This document shows, in pieces, positions 7,805 through 15,696 of a DNA stretch of 64,000 bases (its first letter is position 1; each line of letters opens with the position of its first letter). A program made the position numbers and the translations under genes. Below the pieces are notes generated by a model. That model was not told where the DNA came from. It saw only the letters and a program-made list of their open reading frames with translations, and searched no databases. Where the stretch lies: positions 310,001-374,000 of the forward strand of contig CAWBBL010000025.1 in assembly GCA_963786985.1 (NCBI GenBank). The letters run 5' to 3'. Source of the stretch: Desertimonas sp963786985. GTDB taxonomy: Bacteria > Actinomycetota > Acidimicrobiia > Acidimicrobiales > Ilumatobacteraceae.

Positions 7805-9190
7805 CTACGGACCGAGCACGACCATGCGGATCTCGGTCATCTCGCGTACGGCGTACGCCGGGCCTTCGCGCGTGTTGCCGCTGTCGCGGAGCCCACCATA
7901 GGGCTGCTGGTCGGCCCGCCACGTCGGCACCTCGTTGACCAGAACGCCACCGAAGTCCAGTTCGTTGAAGGCCTTCATCGCGTCGGCCAAACGGTTCGTG
8001 AAGATCGCCGCTTGCAGGCCATAGCGGGTGTCGTTGGCCAGCTCGATCGCTTCGTCGAGCGAGTCGTAGGCGGCGACGGCGACGACCGGTCCGAACACTT
8101 CGCTGCGGCACACCTCCATGTCCGGGGTGACGTCGGTGAGCACCGTCGGCACGAGCACGCCGGCGTCGTCCACCGTGCCTCCGCACGCAACCGTCGCACC
8201 CTGGGCGATAGCTGCCTCGATCCAGCTCGTGACCCGATCACGTTCGGCGGTCGAGATCAGCGCCGAGACTTCGGTCGCCTCATCAAGTGGATCGCCGACG
8301 ACGAGTGTCGAGACCTCGTCGACGAGCGTCGCCGTGAACGCCTCGGCGATGTCGTGATGGACAAGGACGCGCTGCGTCGAGATGCAGCTCTGCCCGGCAT
8401 GGGAGAAGCCGGCCATGCGGACCTTGCCCGCCGCCGTCTTCCAATCACTGTCGGCGTCGATGATCACCGGGGCGTTGTTGCCGAGCTCCAGTCCGACCCG
8501 TTTGCGTGGTGCGCTGGCTCGGATCCCCCAGCCGACGTCGGGCGACCCGGTGAACGTGATCATCGCGATGTCAGGGTGTTCGACGATGGCGTTGCCCACC
8601 GTGCTCCCGCCGCCCGTGACGACGTGCAGGTACTCGGCCGGTAGGCCGCACTCATCGATGAGCAGCGAGCCGAGGGCGATGGCGCTCAGCGGTGTCTGCG
8701 ACGCCGGCTTGAGGACCACCGGGCAACCGGCGGCGATCGCCGGAGCCAGCTTGTGGGCGACGAGGTTGAGAGGGAAGTTGAACGGCGAAATCGCCCCGAC
8801 GACGCCAATCGGAACACGCATCGCGAACCCGAACTTGCCCTCGCCGGCGGGAATCGCGTCGAGGGGCACGATTTCCCCGGAGAACGTCCGTGCCTCGGCC
8901 GCCGCGAACTGGAACGTACCGACCGCCCGTTGGGCCTCGGCGCGGGCGGTCCGGATCGGCTTGGCGGCCTCGGCGGCAATCGTCCTGGCAAACTCCTCCT
9001 CGCGCTCAGCGAGGAGGCGGGCGGCGGTGTCGAGGATCTCGGCGCGCTTCCAACGTGGCAGGGCGCCGGCGCGCAACGCCTGCTTCGCCGTCGCCACGGC
9101 GCGATCGACGTCGTCGCCGGTGCACAGCGGCACTCGCCCGACCTCGGTCCCGTCGAACGGCGAAGCGACGATGATCTGTTCGCTGCTCAC
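7805..9190 (-). CDS. NAD(P)-dependent aldehyde dehydrogenase
   Basis: This 461-residue protein has all main aldehyde dehydrogenase features: N138 in SPFNFPLN, the E235 general base in LELGNNAPVII, and the catalytic cysteine C269 in AGQSCIST. It oxidises an aldehyde to the acid; the related succinate-semialdehyde, lactaldehyde and non-phosphorylating GAPDH types cannot be separated by eye. The GTG start at 9190 overlaps the TGA of a 36-codon upstream small ORF (GTGA). That suggests translation is delivered by the small ORF, which has its own leaderless promoter. Confidence 0.92.
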   Translation of the reverse strand: MSSEQIIVASPFDGTEVGRVPLCTGDDVDRAVATAKQALRAGALPRWKRAEILDTAARLLAEREEEFARTIAAEAAKPIRTARAEAQRAVGTFQFAAAEARTFSGEIVPLDAIPAGEGKFGFAMRVPIGVVGAISPFNFPLNLVAHKLAPAIAAGCPVVLKPASQTPLSAIALGSLLIDECGLPAEYLHVVTGGGSTVGNAIVEHPDIAMITFTGSPDVGWGIRASAPRKRVGLELGNNAPVIIDADSDWKTAAGKVRMAGFSHAGQSCISTQRVLVHHDIAEAFTATLVDEVSTLVVGDPLDEATEVSALISTAERDRVTSWIEAAIAQGATVACGGTVDDAGVLVPTVLTDVTPDMEVCRSEVFGPVVAVAAYDSLDEAIELANDTRYGLQAAIFTNRLADAMKAFNELDFGGVLVNEVPTWRADQQPYGGLRDSGNTREGPAYAVREMTEIRMVVLGP

Positions 9191-9297
9191 TGGTGCACCA
9201 TGGCCACGTGGTCGATCATCGGGGGCGACAGGCGGTGCACCACTGAGCTAAATGCGCCGTACTGCTGATTCGCTCGCTCGAAGACTCGCTCGCTCAT
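9187..9297 (-). CDS. 36-residue leader ORF upstream of aldehyde dehydrogenase
   Basis: ATG at 9297 opens a 36-codon frame beginning MSERVFERANQ and ending TGA at 9187-9189, overlapping the aldehyde dehydrogenase GTG. A TATGGT element lies 7 bases upstream of the ATG, matching the leaderless layout used elsewhere in this window. The first 35 bases of the region are nearly identical to the start of the molybdenum hydroxylase small-subunit gene at 18.5 kb. No function is known. It could be a regulatory leader peptide or simply a translation-entry ORF. Confidence 0.45.
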   Translation of the reverse strand: MSERVFERANQQYGAFSSVVHRLSPPMIDHVAMVHQ

Positions 9298-9298
9298 G
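9264..9298 (-). repeat. Start-codon cassette repeat, copy 1
   Basis: 35 bases, 34 of them identical to 18506-18540, with the last 30 perfect. It contains an ATG and codes MSERVFERAN followed by Q. Internally it holds two GAGCGAGCGA-type units around GTCTT. Here it opens the leader ORF of the aldehyde dehydrogenase. Confidence 0.75.
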
Positions 9299-9304
9299 AT
9301 GGCG

Positions 9305-9310
9305 ACCATA
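9305..9310 (-). promoter_or_regulatory. Leaderless -10 element for the aldehyde dehydrogenase leader ORF
   Basis: TATGGT on the minus strand ends 7 bases before the ATG at 9297. Confidence 0.45.
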
Positions 9311-9318
9311 CTTCCGGC

Positions 9319-10066
9319 ATGGCCGTCCGCCATCCGTACCTCGACTGGCCGACCCCGATCGCTCTCGCCCATCGGGGTGGCGGCGCCGAGGCTCCGGAGA
9401 ACACGATGCGTGCATTCGGCCACGCCGTCGATCTCGGGTACCGCTACCTGGAGACCGATGTACGCGTCAGCGCCGATGGAGTGGTCGTCGTCTTCCACGA
9501 CGCAGGATCTCGTGCGGCTGTGCGAGCGTCCGGAACGGGTCGCCGATCTCTCCGCCAGCGAGCTGGCCACGGTCCGAGTCGCCGGAACCGAACCGATCCC
9601 GACGCTCGACGAGGTGCTCGAGACGTTCCCCGATGCCCGGTTGAACATCGACTGCAAGAGCAACTCCGGCGTACGGCCGCTCGTCGACGTGATCCACCGC
9701 CACAACGCCCTCGATCGGGTGTGCCTGACGTCGTTCAGCGATCGGCGGGTCCGCTCCCTGCGCCGGGCGCTCGGAGACCGGCTGTGCACGGCCGCCGGCC
9801 GGTGGGAGCTGGCCGTGCTCAAGGTCACCGGATGGTCACTGGGCGCACTCGCCGCCCAGGTCCCGGTGCGTCGCGGACCGATCACCGTCGTCACTCCGCG
9901 GTTCGTCCGCCGCTGCCGGCGGCGGGGCATCGCCGTCCACGTGTGGACGATCGACGACGCCACGGAGATCCACCGCCTCCTCGACCTCGGCGTCGACGGG
10001 ATCATGACCGACCGCCCGACCGTCCTGCGCGACGTGCTGGTCAGCCGCGACGTCTGGCACGAGTAG
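9319..10066 (+). pseudogene. Glycerophosphodiester phosphodiesterase, frameshifted by one extra base
   Basis: The first 62 residues contain the GDPD core: AHRGG (H18, R19), PENT, LETDVR (E45, D47) and VVVVFHDA (H60, D61). The match then jumps to the next frame as DLVRLCERPERVADLS, followed by LNIDCKS and a VHVWTID segment to the stop at 10066. Dropping one G at 9505-9506 joins them into a 248-residue protein of normal GDPD length reading HDADLVRL. The enzyme hydrolyses glycerophosphodiesters to glycerol-3-phosphate. The continuous, undamaged coding on both sides argues for a sequencing error or a very recent mutation. Confidence 0.8.
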
Positions 10067-10079
10067 CGGCGAGCGGCGT

Positions 10080-10085
10080 TACTGT
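10080..10085 (+). promoter_or_regulatory. Leaderless -10 element for GGT homologue
   Basis: TACTGT ends 8 bases before the ATG at 10094. Confidence 0.4.
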
Positions 10086-10093
10086 CGACGTCG

Positions 10094-11677
10094 ATGACCG
10101 CCCGTCCCGTTCCGTTCCAGACGGTGCGCGGGAGCCGCTGCGTCGTGGCCGCCGCCGACCAGTTGGCCACGCAGGCGGGGATGTGGGCGTTCGCCCGTGG
10201 GGGCAACGCCGTCGATGCGGCGATCGCCGCCAACGCCGCGCTCGCGGTCACCGGGCCGCACTTGTGCGGCATGGGCGGCGACCTCTTCGCCATCGTGTCG
10301 ACGCCGAGTGGCGAACTCGTCGGACTCAATGCCAGCGGGCGCGCCGGAAGCGGCGCCGACGCCTCAGCGCTGCGCGCCGAGGGATTCACGGCGATGCCGT
10401 TCCGTGGCGACGTGCGCAGCGTGACGATCCCGGGTTGCGTGGATGGATGGGCGACGCTGCACGAGCGCTTCGGCGTGCTCGATCTCGACGTCGTGCTCAA
10501 CCCGGCGATCCGTCTCGCGGCCGACGGGTTCCCGTGCGGGCCATTGCTCGCTCTCGTCGTCACGTTCCTCGACGACGCCGCCCAGCGCGAACTGCACGAA
10601 CTCGTCGACCAGGCGGTTCGTCCGGGCGCCGTCGTCCGCCGTCCAGGCGTGGCCCTGACCCTCCAGGCGATCGCCCGCGGCGGCCGCGACGCCTTCTACG
10701 GCGGAGCCTTCGGTGAGGGCCTCGTGCACCGCGGCGCCGGGCTGTTCGACACGGCCGATCTCGAACAGAACCAGGCGGAGTGGGTCGACGTGATCGCCGT
10801 CGACGTCTTCGGCGTCGAGTTGTGCTCGTTGCCGCCGAACTCCCAGGGCTACTTGACCCTCGGAGCCACCCGGCTGGCTGCCGACGCCGGCCTGCCCGCC
10901 AATCCGGACGACGGGTTGTGGGCCCATCTGCTGGTGGAGGCGACGAAGGCGGCGGCCTACGACCGCCCCGCGCGACTCCACGAGGGCGCCGACGGCGACG
11001 CGCTGGTTGCCGACGTGATCGGACGTGGCGAGATGCTCGACGCGTCCGGGTCGGCGGCGGGGCGGTCGATCCCCATGTCGGACGGTGACACGACGTACCT
11101 GTGCACCGCTGACTCGGACGGCTGGGCGGTCAGCCTGATCCAGTCCAACGCGTCGGGCTTCGGCTCGTGTCTCGTCGAGCCGACGACCTCGATCAACCTG
11201 CAGAACCGCGGCCTCGGGTTCTCGCTGGCCGAGGGCCACCCTGCCGAGTTCGCTCCGCGGAGACGGCCCCCGCACACGCTGTGCCCCGCGCTCGTGAGAC
11301 GCGATGGCCAGGTCGCCGCCGTGCTCGGGACGATGGGTGGCGACGCCCAGCCGCAGATTCTCGCCCAGCTCGTCGCCCGTCTGTTCCATGCCGACCAGCC
11401 CCTGGCCACGGCCGTCGCGGCGGCCCGCTGGGCGCTCCGCGGGCCCGAGACTGGGTTCGACACGTGGACGTCGGCGTCACCTCCCACGGTGGTCGTCGAG
11501 GACGGCGCGCCGCCCGACTGGCTGGACGGGCTGGCGTCCCGTGGCCATACGATCGCCCGCGCCCGACCGTTCGACAGCGCCACCGGCCACGCCAACGCCA
11601 TCGTCGTCGAAGCCAATGGCACGTTCTGCGCGGCTGCCGACCCGCGTGCGTTGATCGGCGGCTCGGCGGCGCTCTAG
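10094..11677 (+). CDS. Gamma-glutamyltranspeptidase family N-terminal nucleophile hydrolase
   Basis: A 527-residue member of the GGT family, which self-cleaves at a Thr to form two subunits and hydrolyses gamma-glutamyl or acyl amide bonds. The N-terminal hallmark GGNAVDAAIAANAAL (36-50) and CGMGGD (58-63) are present, and the predicted nucleophile is T333 in GDTTYLCTAD. The late GTMGGDAQPQ segment is typical. No signal peptide is visible, so unlike classical GGT it is probably cytoplasmic, closer to cephalosporin-acylase-like or CapD-like subfamilies. Its end is one base from the convergent gene at 11679. Confidence 0.85.
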   Translation: MTARPVPFQTVRGSRCVVAAADQLATQAGMWAFARGGNAVDAAIAANAALAVTGPHLCGMGGDLFAIVSTPSGELVGLNASGRAGSGADASALRAEGFTAMPFRGDVRSVTIPGCVDGWATLHERFGVLDLDVVLNPAIRLAADGFPCGPLLALVVTFLDDAAQRELHELVDQAVRPGAVVRRPGVALTLQAIARGGRDAFYGGAFGEGLVHRGAGLFDTADLEQNQAEWVDVIAVDVFGVELCSLPPNSQGYLTLGATRLAADAGLPANPDDGLWAHLLVEATKAAAYDRPARLHEGADGDALVADVIGRGEMLDASGSAAGRSIPMSDGDTTYLCTADSDGWAVSLIQSNASGFGSCLVEPTTSINLQNRGLGFSLAEGHPAEFAPRRRPPHTLCPALVRRDGQVAAVLGTMGGDAQPQILAQLVARLFHADQPLATAVAAARWALRGPETGFDTWTSASPPTVVVEDGAPPDWLDGLASRGHTIARARPFDSATGHANAIVVEANGTFCAAADPRALIGGSAAL

Positions 11678-11678
11678 C

Positions 11679-12023
11679 TCAAGCCCGGGCGAACGCGCGG
11701 CGCTGCCAGAACACCCCACCGATGGCAATCGACAGGAGGATCGCCCCGGTCGGCGTGATGAAGCGGATCACGAGGGCCGCCGCGAAGACGAGCAGGACGA
11801 GGGCGATGGTGAGCAGTCGACGGGCGCGTCGTGGATCGTCGGCCCGCCCGACGGCGCAGAACACCGCCAGGCCGAGGGCGCCAACGAGTAGGACGCGAAT
11901 GGTGAGGGCGCGGCCAGGCAACTCGGACGTGCCGTCGGCACTGGCCACGAGCGGCAGGGCCAGGGCGAGCACGGTGGCCGCGGCAGCGACCCACAGGGCC
12001 ACCGGTTGGCGGGTGGCTCTCAT
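11679..12023 (-). CDS. Small integral membrane protein of unknown function
   Basis: 114 residues with about four hydrophobic segments, two early (ALWVAAAATVLALALPLV and the RVLLVGALGLAVF region) and two late (ALVLLVFAAALVI and AILLSIAIGGVFW). No known motif is seen. Its ATG overlaps the stop of the upstream gene (ATGA), so the pair is co-translated. Confidence 0.6.
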   Translation of the reverse strand: MRATRQPVALWVAAAATVLALALPLVASADGTSELPGRALTIRVLLVGALGLAVFCAVGRADDPRRARRLLTIALVLLVFAAALVIRFITPTGAILLSIAIGGVFWQRRAFARA

Positions 12024-12577
12024 GACGCCGTGTAGGCGTCCCGATGCGGGTTGTCCGGACTCGTCCACACCGCGGCGACGGCGCAGGCCACGCCGATCGT
12101 GACGAGGAAGGCGACGTTCAGGCTGATCTCCGGAAGGATGAACAGCACCCACCAAAAGACGAGGTAGCCGGCGCCGATGGCGGCGATCGTCCAGGCCAGG
12201 TTGGCTGGCAGGTTGCCGACGGTGCGCACCGCCGGCAGCAGCGTGGCCACCGCGGCCACGATCGCCACGATCGACCACAGCGGGGCGCTCGTGCGATCCC
12301 ACAGGTTGGCACTCGGCGAGCCGCCGCCGTCTGACTCCTCGACCAGCAAGCCGATCACGATGGCGGCGATGGCCAAGAGACCGAGCACGAGACCGAGGGT
12401 CAGCGTGACGGTGGCTCCGTGGCGCGGCGTGGCGGCGACTTCACTCGTCGGGTCGGGACCGCGGGTCACTCCGCCAGTGGTGTCGGCAAACGGCTGGGCC
12501 GGCGCCGGAGGGGGTGCCGAGGCCGCAGGTGGCGGGGGCGGGTTGGGGATTCCCTGCGGGCGGCTCTCGTCGGACAT
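12020..12577 (-). CDS. Membrane protein with proline-rich N-terminus, unknown function
   Basis: 185 residues. The first 50 are a Pro/Ala-rich cytoplasmic-type tail, followed by about four transmembrane helices, including LTLGLVLGLLAIAAIVIGLLV and WSIVAIVAAVATLLPAV. The Pro-rich tail plus polytopic membrane part is a common layout in actinobacteria and carries no specific function. It is paired with the downstream 114-residue membrane protein through an ATGA overlap, so the two may form one complex. Confidence 0.6.
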   Translation of the reverse strand: MSDESRPQGIPNPPPPPAASAPPPAPAQPFADTTGGVTRGPDPTSEVAATPRHGATVTLTLGLVLGLLAIAAIVIGLLVEESDGGGSPSANLWDRTSAPLWSIVAIVAAVATLLPAVRTVGNLPANLAWTIAAIGAGYLVFWWVLFILPEISLNVAFLVTIGVACAVAAVWTSPDNPHRDAYTAS

Positions 12578-12588
12578 GCCGGTCCAAG

Positions 12589-13887
12589 CTAGTCAGGAGG
12601 CTCCGCCAGATCGGCGACCTCGGCTTCGAACTCGGCGAGCTGCAGCATCGTGTGCAGCAACACGTTGGCGCCGGCGGCGACGTCGTCGGGCGTGGTGTAC
12701 TCGCCGATGTTGTGCGACAAGCCGCCGGCGCTGGGCGTGAAGATCATCGCCGACGGGCAGATCCTGGCGAGCATCTGGGCATCGTGGCCGGCGCCGCTCG
12801 GGAGCCGCTTCGTCGAGTACCCGAGGTCACGGGCGGTGGCTTCGACGAGGTCGACCGTGCCGGCGTCGAACTCCACCGGCTCGAAGCGGGCAAGTGACCG
12901 CGTCGTGACGGTGACCTGTTGGTCGTCGGCGAGCCGGGCGACTTCTTCGGCGAGGACGTGCTCGGCGGCGACCAGGGTGCCCTCGTCCGTGTTGCGCAGG
13001 TCGACGGTGATCGTGGCCGTCGCCGGGACGACGTTGACGAGGTTCGGATGGAGGTCGAAACGTCCGACCGTGGCGACCTGGGAGCCACCGAAGCGAACCG
13101 TGAGGTCACGCACGAACGTCGTGATCGCCGCGGCCACGAAGCCGGGATCGCGGCGTAGTCGCATCGGAGTGGTACCGGCATGGGCGGAACGTCCGGTGAT
13201 CGTCAACTCGGTCCACGAGATGCCCTGGACGCCTTCGACAACGCCGATCGTCACACCCTCGTCCTCGAGGATCGGGCCCTGCTCGATGTGCAGTTCGACG
13301 TAGGCATGCGGAGCCGATGCCGCCGGGCACGGCCACGGCCCGGCATAGCCGATCCGCACCAACTCGTCGCCGAGTCTGGCGCCGTCGTCGACGGCGGTGA
13401 TGTCAAGCGCCTCCTCGAGGGCCAGGCCGCCGACGTACACGAGGCTGCCGAGCATGTCCGGGGCGAAGCGGGCGCCTTCCTCGTCGGTGAAGAAGGCGAC
13501 GCTGATCGGCCGGCGCGTCGCGATGCCGAGCGTCTCCAGGGTCTCGATCACTTCGAGTCCGGCGAGGACCCCGAGGTTGCCGTCGAAGCGCCCACCGGTG
13601 GCGACGGTGTCGATGTGCGAGCCGGTCATCACGGGCGCGGCCCCGGGGTCGGTGCCCGGGCGGGTGGCGACGACGTTGCCGATGGCGTCCACCATGATGG
13701 TCAACCCGAGGTCCTCCATCCAACCGGTGACGAGGTCGCGGCCCTGCCGGTCGGCGTCGGTGAGGGCCAGGCGGGCGCAACCCAGCTCGCCGGCCGGGCC
13801 ATGGATCGCCCCGATCTCGCCGAGGGCGACGAGACGGCTCCACAGTCGCTCGCCGTCGATGCGGATGTCGGTCATTCGGTCGGTCAT
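12589..13887 (-). CDS. M20-family amidohydrolase (N-carbamoyl-amino-acid hydrolase / allantoate amidohydrolase type)
   Basis: A 432-residue zinc hydrolase of the hydantoinase/carbamoylase subgroup. The metal site opens with GSHIDTVATGGRFDGNLGVLAGLEV (H91, D93 and a following Asp). FFTDEEGARF supplies the acidic residues and ELHIEQGPIL a further histidine. The dimerisation lid domain is in the expected place, with GRSAHAGTTPM. Candidate substrates are N-carbamoyl-L-amino acids, allantoate or ureidoglycolate. Its position near a xanthine-dehydrogenase-type enzyme makes a purine-degradation role attractive but unproven. Start at 13887 (MTDRMTD) or 13875 (MTDIRID) are both possible. Confidence 0.85.
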   Translation of the reverse strand: MTDRMTDIRIDGERLWSRLVALGEIGAIHGPAGELGCARLALTDADRQGRDLVTGWMEDLGLTIMVDAIGNVVATRPGTDPGAAPVMTGSHIDTVATGGRFDGNLGVLAGLEVIETLETLGIATRRPISVAFFTDEEGARFAPDMLGSLVYVGGLALEEALDITAVDDGARLGDELVRIGYAGPWPCPAASAPHAYVELHIEQGPILEDEGVTIGVVEGVQGISWTELTITGRSAHAGTTPMRLRRDPGFVAAAITTFVRDLTVRFGGSQVATVGRFDLHPNLVNVVPATATITVDLRNTDEGTLVAAEHVLAEEVARLADDQQVTVTTRSLARFEPVEFDAGTVDLVEATARDLGYSTKRLPSGAGHDAQMLARICPSAMIFTPSAGGLSHNIGEYTTPDDVAAGANVLLHTMLQLAEFEAEVADLAEPPD

Positions 13888-13932
13888 CAGCGCCAAGTCT
13901 GGCCACCCGCGTACACTGCACACGAGACCGTC

Positions 13933-15018
13933 ATGCTCAGATTCTCACTCCCCGTCGGACGGGCCGTCGGCGCGTCCGTGAGGATCCACTGGACCGCGTT
14001 GGTGATCGCTGCCTTGCTCGGCGTGGCCCTCGTCGTCGACCTCGGCGCCGTCGTCGGCACGATCGGCGTCGTCAGCTTCTTCGTGGCCATCTTGATCCAC
14101 GAGCTCGCCCATGCCCTGGTCGCCAGGAGGTTCGGGATCCGCACCGAGTCGATCGAGCTGTGGGGACTCGGCGGGATGGCCCGACTCGATCGTGATCCGA
14201 CGACTCCCAAAGCAGAGGGCTTCATCGCCGCCGCCGGACCACTGAGCAACGCTGTCGCCGGGGGCATCGCGGTCGCCATGACGTTCGGACTCGATCACGT
14301 CGGCGCGCCGCGCGCCCTCGTCGTGTCGGCCGGCTGGTTCGCCGCCGTCAACCTCGTGCTCGCCGCATTCAACGTGCTTCCGGGCGCGCCCCTCGACGGC
14401 GGGCGGATCGTGCGGGCGGTGCGCTGGAAACAGCACGGCAGCCGCTACCGGGCGATGCGCGAAGCGGCGTACGTCGGGAGCATCCTCGGGTGGGGACTCG
14501 TCGCCCTCGGGATCTCGTTCGCGCTCACCGGGCGATCCGGAGTGTGGATGATCGTCAGCGGGCTGTTCGTGGCGATCAGCGCTCGTGTCGAGGTGCTCAC
14601 GGCCACGATCGGCGAGCGTCTCGGACCGGCGAAGGTCAACGAGTTCACGTGGTTCGGCGTCGCCGAGGTCGGCCCGGACATGGACGTCGACTCGATGATC
14701 TGGCAGCGCAGTCGCCTCGGGGGAGCCGGGGCGGTGGCCATCCGCGGCGAGCGCGGCACGCTCGACGGGTTGGTCCTCGAGGACCAACTGTGGGCCGTCC
14801 CCTCGGATCGCCGGGCGTGGACGTTGCTGACGTCGTTGATGGCACCGCTCGACCGGCTGCCCCGGGCCGACCTCGACGACGACCTCGCCGGCGTGCTGCC
14901 GCGCGTCCACCCCCTTCGCCCGGTGATCACCGTGTGGCGTGACGGGCGGTTGCTCGGCGTGGTGCCGCCGAAAGTGGTGCGCGAGCGGATCGAGAACCTC
15001 GTCGCGGCGAGGTCGTGA
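13933..15018 (+). CDS. Site-2 protease family (M50) membrane metalloprotease
   Basis: A 361-residue intramembrane zinc protease. The HExxH motif is HELAH at residues 56-60 within a transmembrane helix, and the third ligand region is NVLPGAPLDGGR with D155. Five to six hydrophobic segments fill residues 20-210. The C-terminal part (about 230-361) is soluble and resembles the CBS-type regulatory tail of SpoIVFB/Rip3-like S2P proteins. Such enzymes cleave membrane-bound regulators; the substrate here is unknown. TACACT lies 15 bases before the ATG. Confidence 0.88.
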   Translation: MLRFSLPVGRAVGASVRIHWTALVIAALLGVALVVDLGAVVGTIGVVSFFVAILIHELAHALVARRFGIRTESIELWGLGGMARLDRDPTTPKAEGFIAAAGPLSNAVAGGIAVAMTFGLDHVGAPRALVVSAGWFAAVNLVLAAFNVLPGAPLDGGRIVRAVRWKQHGSRYRAMREAAYVGSILGWGLVALGISFALTGRSGVWMIVSGLFVAISARVEVLTATIGERLGPAKVNEFTWFGVAEVGPDMDVDSMIWQRSRLGGAGAVAIRGERGTLDGLVLEDQLWAVPSDRRAWTLLTSLMAPLDRLPRADLDDDLAGVLPRVHPLRPVITVWRDGRLLGVVPPKVVRERIENLVAARS

Positions 15019-15024
15019 CGGCGG

Positions 15025-15543
15025 CTACTGCACGAAGTCGCGCACGCTGCCGGCGCGCTTGGCGACGGGATCCTTGTCGCTCCACGGGAAGTTGATCCAC
15101 AGGTCCGTGCGCTTCCACACGTAGTCGCACTGCACCACGGAGTGCGACTTCTCGTAGAGCACGGCCGTGCGCACCTCGGCGACCTTGCCCTCGCAGAACT
15201 GTTGCACGCTGCGCAGCGTGTGGCCGGTGTCGGCGACGTCGTCGGCGATCAGGATGCGGGCGTGAGAGACGTCGACGAAGTCGGGCGCCGGGGGCAGGAT
15301 GCGCGGCACGTCGAGGCGCTCGTCGACGCCGGTGTAGTACTCGACGTTCATCGTGTAGACGTTCTTGACCGCCAGGGCGTAGCCGAGTGCGCCGCCGATG
15401 AGCAGGCCGCCGCGGGCGATCGCCAGGATCATGTCCGGCTCATAGCCATCCTCGACCACCGCCGTGGCGACGTCGCGGCTGGCTCGCCCGAAGTCGTCCC
15501 AGCTCATGATCTCCTTGGCCACCACACCCTCGTCGCTCGCCAT
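15025..15543 (-). CDS. Purine-type phosphoribosyltransferase
   Basis: 172 residues with the PRPP-binding signature ILIADDVADTG at 97-107 and an AIARGGLLIG loop near 41-50. The architecture matches the xanthine/hypoxanthine/guanine phosphoribosyltransferase group, which converts a purine base and PRPP to the nucleotide. The ATG at 15543 is supported by a TAGCGT element 7 bases upstream, so a longer in-frame start reaching into the repeat near 15.6 kb is unlikely. The neighbouring molybdenum hydroxylase genes are consistent with purine base handling. Exact base specificity is not resolved. Confidence 0.82.
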   Translation of the reverse strand: MASDEGVVAKEIMSWDDFGRASRDVATAVVEDGYEPDMILAIARGGLLIGGALGYALAVKNVYTMNVEYYTGVDERLDVPRILPPAPDFVDVSHARILIADDVADTGHTLRSVQQFCEGKVAEVRTAVLYEKSHSVVQCDYVWKRTDLWINFPWSDKDPVAKRAGSVRDFVQ

Positions 15544-15550
15544 GCCGCCG

Positions 15551-15556
15551 ACGCTA
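15551..15556 (-). promoter_or_regulatory. Leaderless -10 element for phosphoribosyltransferase
   Basis: TAGCGT on the minus strand ends 7 bases before the ATG at 15543 and decides that start. Confidence 0.45.
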
Positions 15557-15583
15557 CCGCTCCCCCAGCACTCTCCCGTCGAA

Positions 15584-15672
15584 CCCGTTCGAACTGGGCG
15601 GCCTGCGGTCCATTTCCCGTTCTGGGCGGTCTCCGATCCGGTTTTACCGGCGTCTGGCCGCCCAGATCGGAA
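15584..15672 (+). repeat. Composite palindromic repeat R1
   Basis: Two direct units of the type CTGGGCGGCCTGCGGTCC, the second as CTGGGCGGTCTCCGATCC, are followed by a spacer and the inverted unit TGGCCGCCCAGATCGG. The same design recurs at 30988-31067 and 51797-51879. It can fold into a GC-rich hairpin. It fills most of the 153-base gap between the phosphoribosyltransferase and the hydroxylase operon end. Confidence 0.75.
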
Positions 15673-15696
15673 CCCTGCTGCACGCTCCGCTGACAA

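Noticed and set aside
13180..15018. 612-residue reading of the site-2 protease
   Set aside because: The first 250 residues are antisense shadow of the M20 hydrolase. The M50 protein begins at the ATG at 13933.
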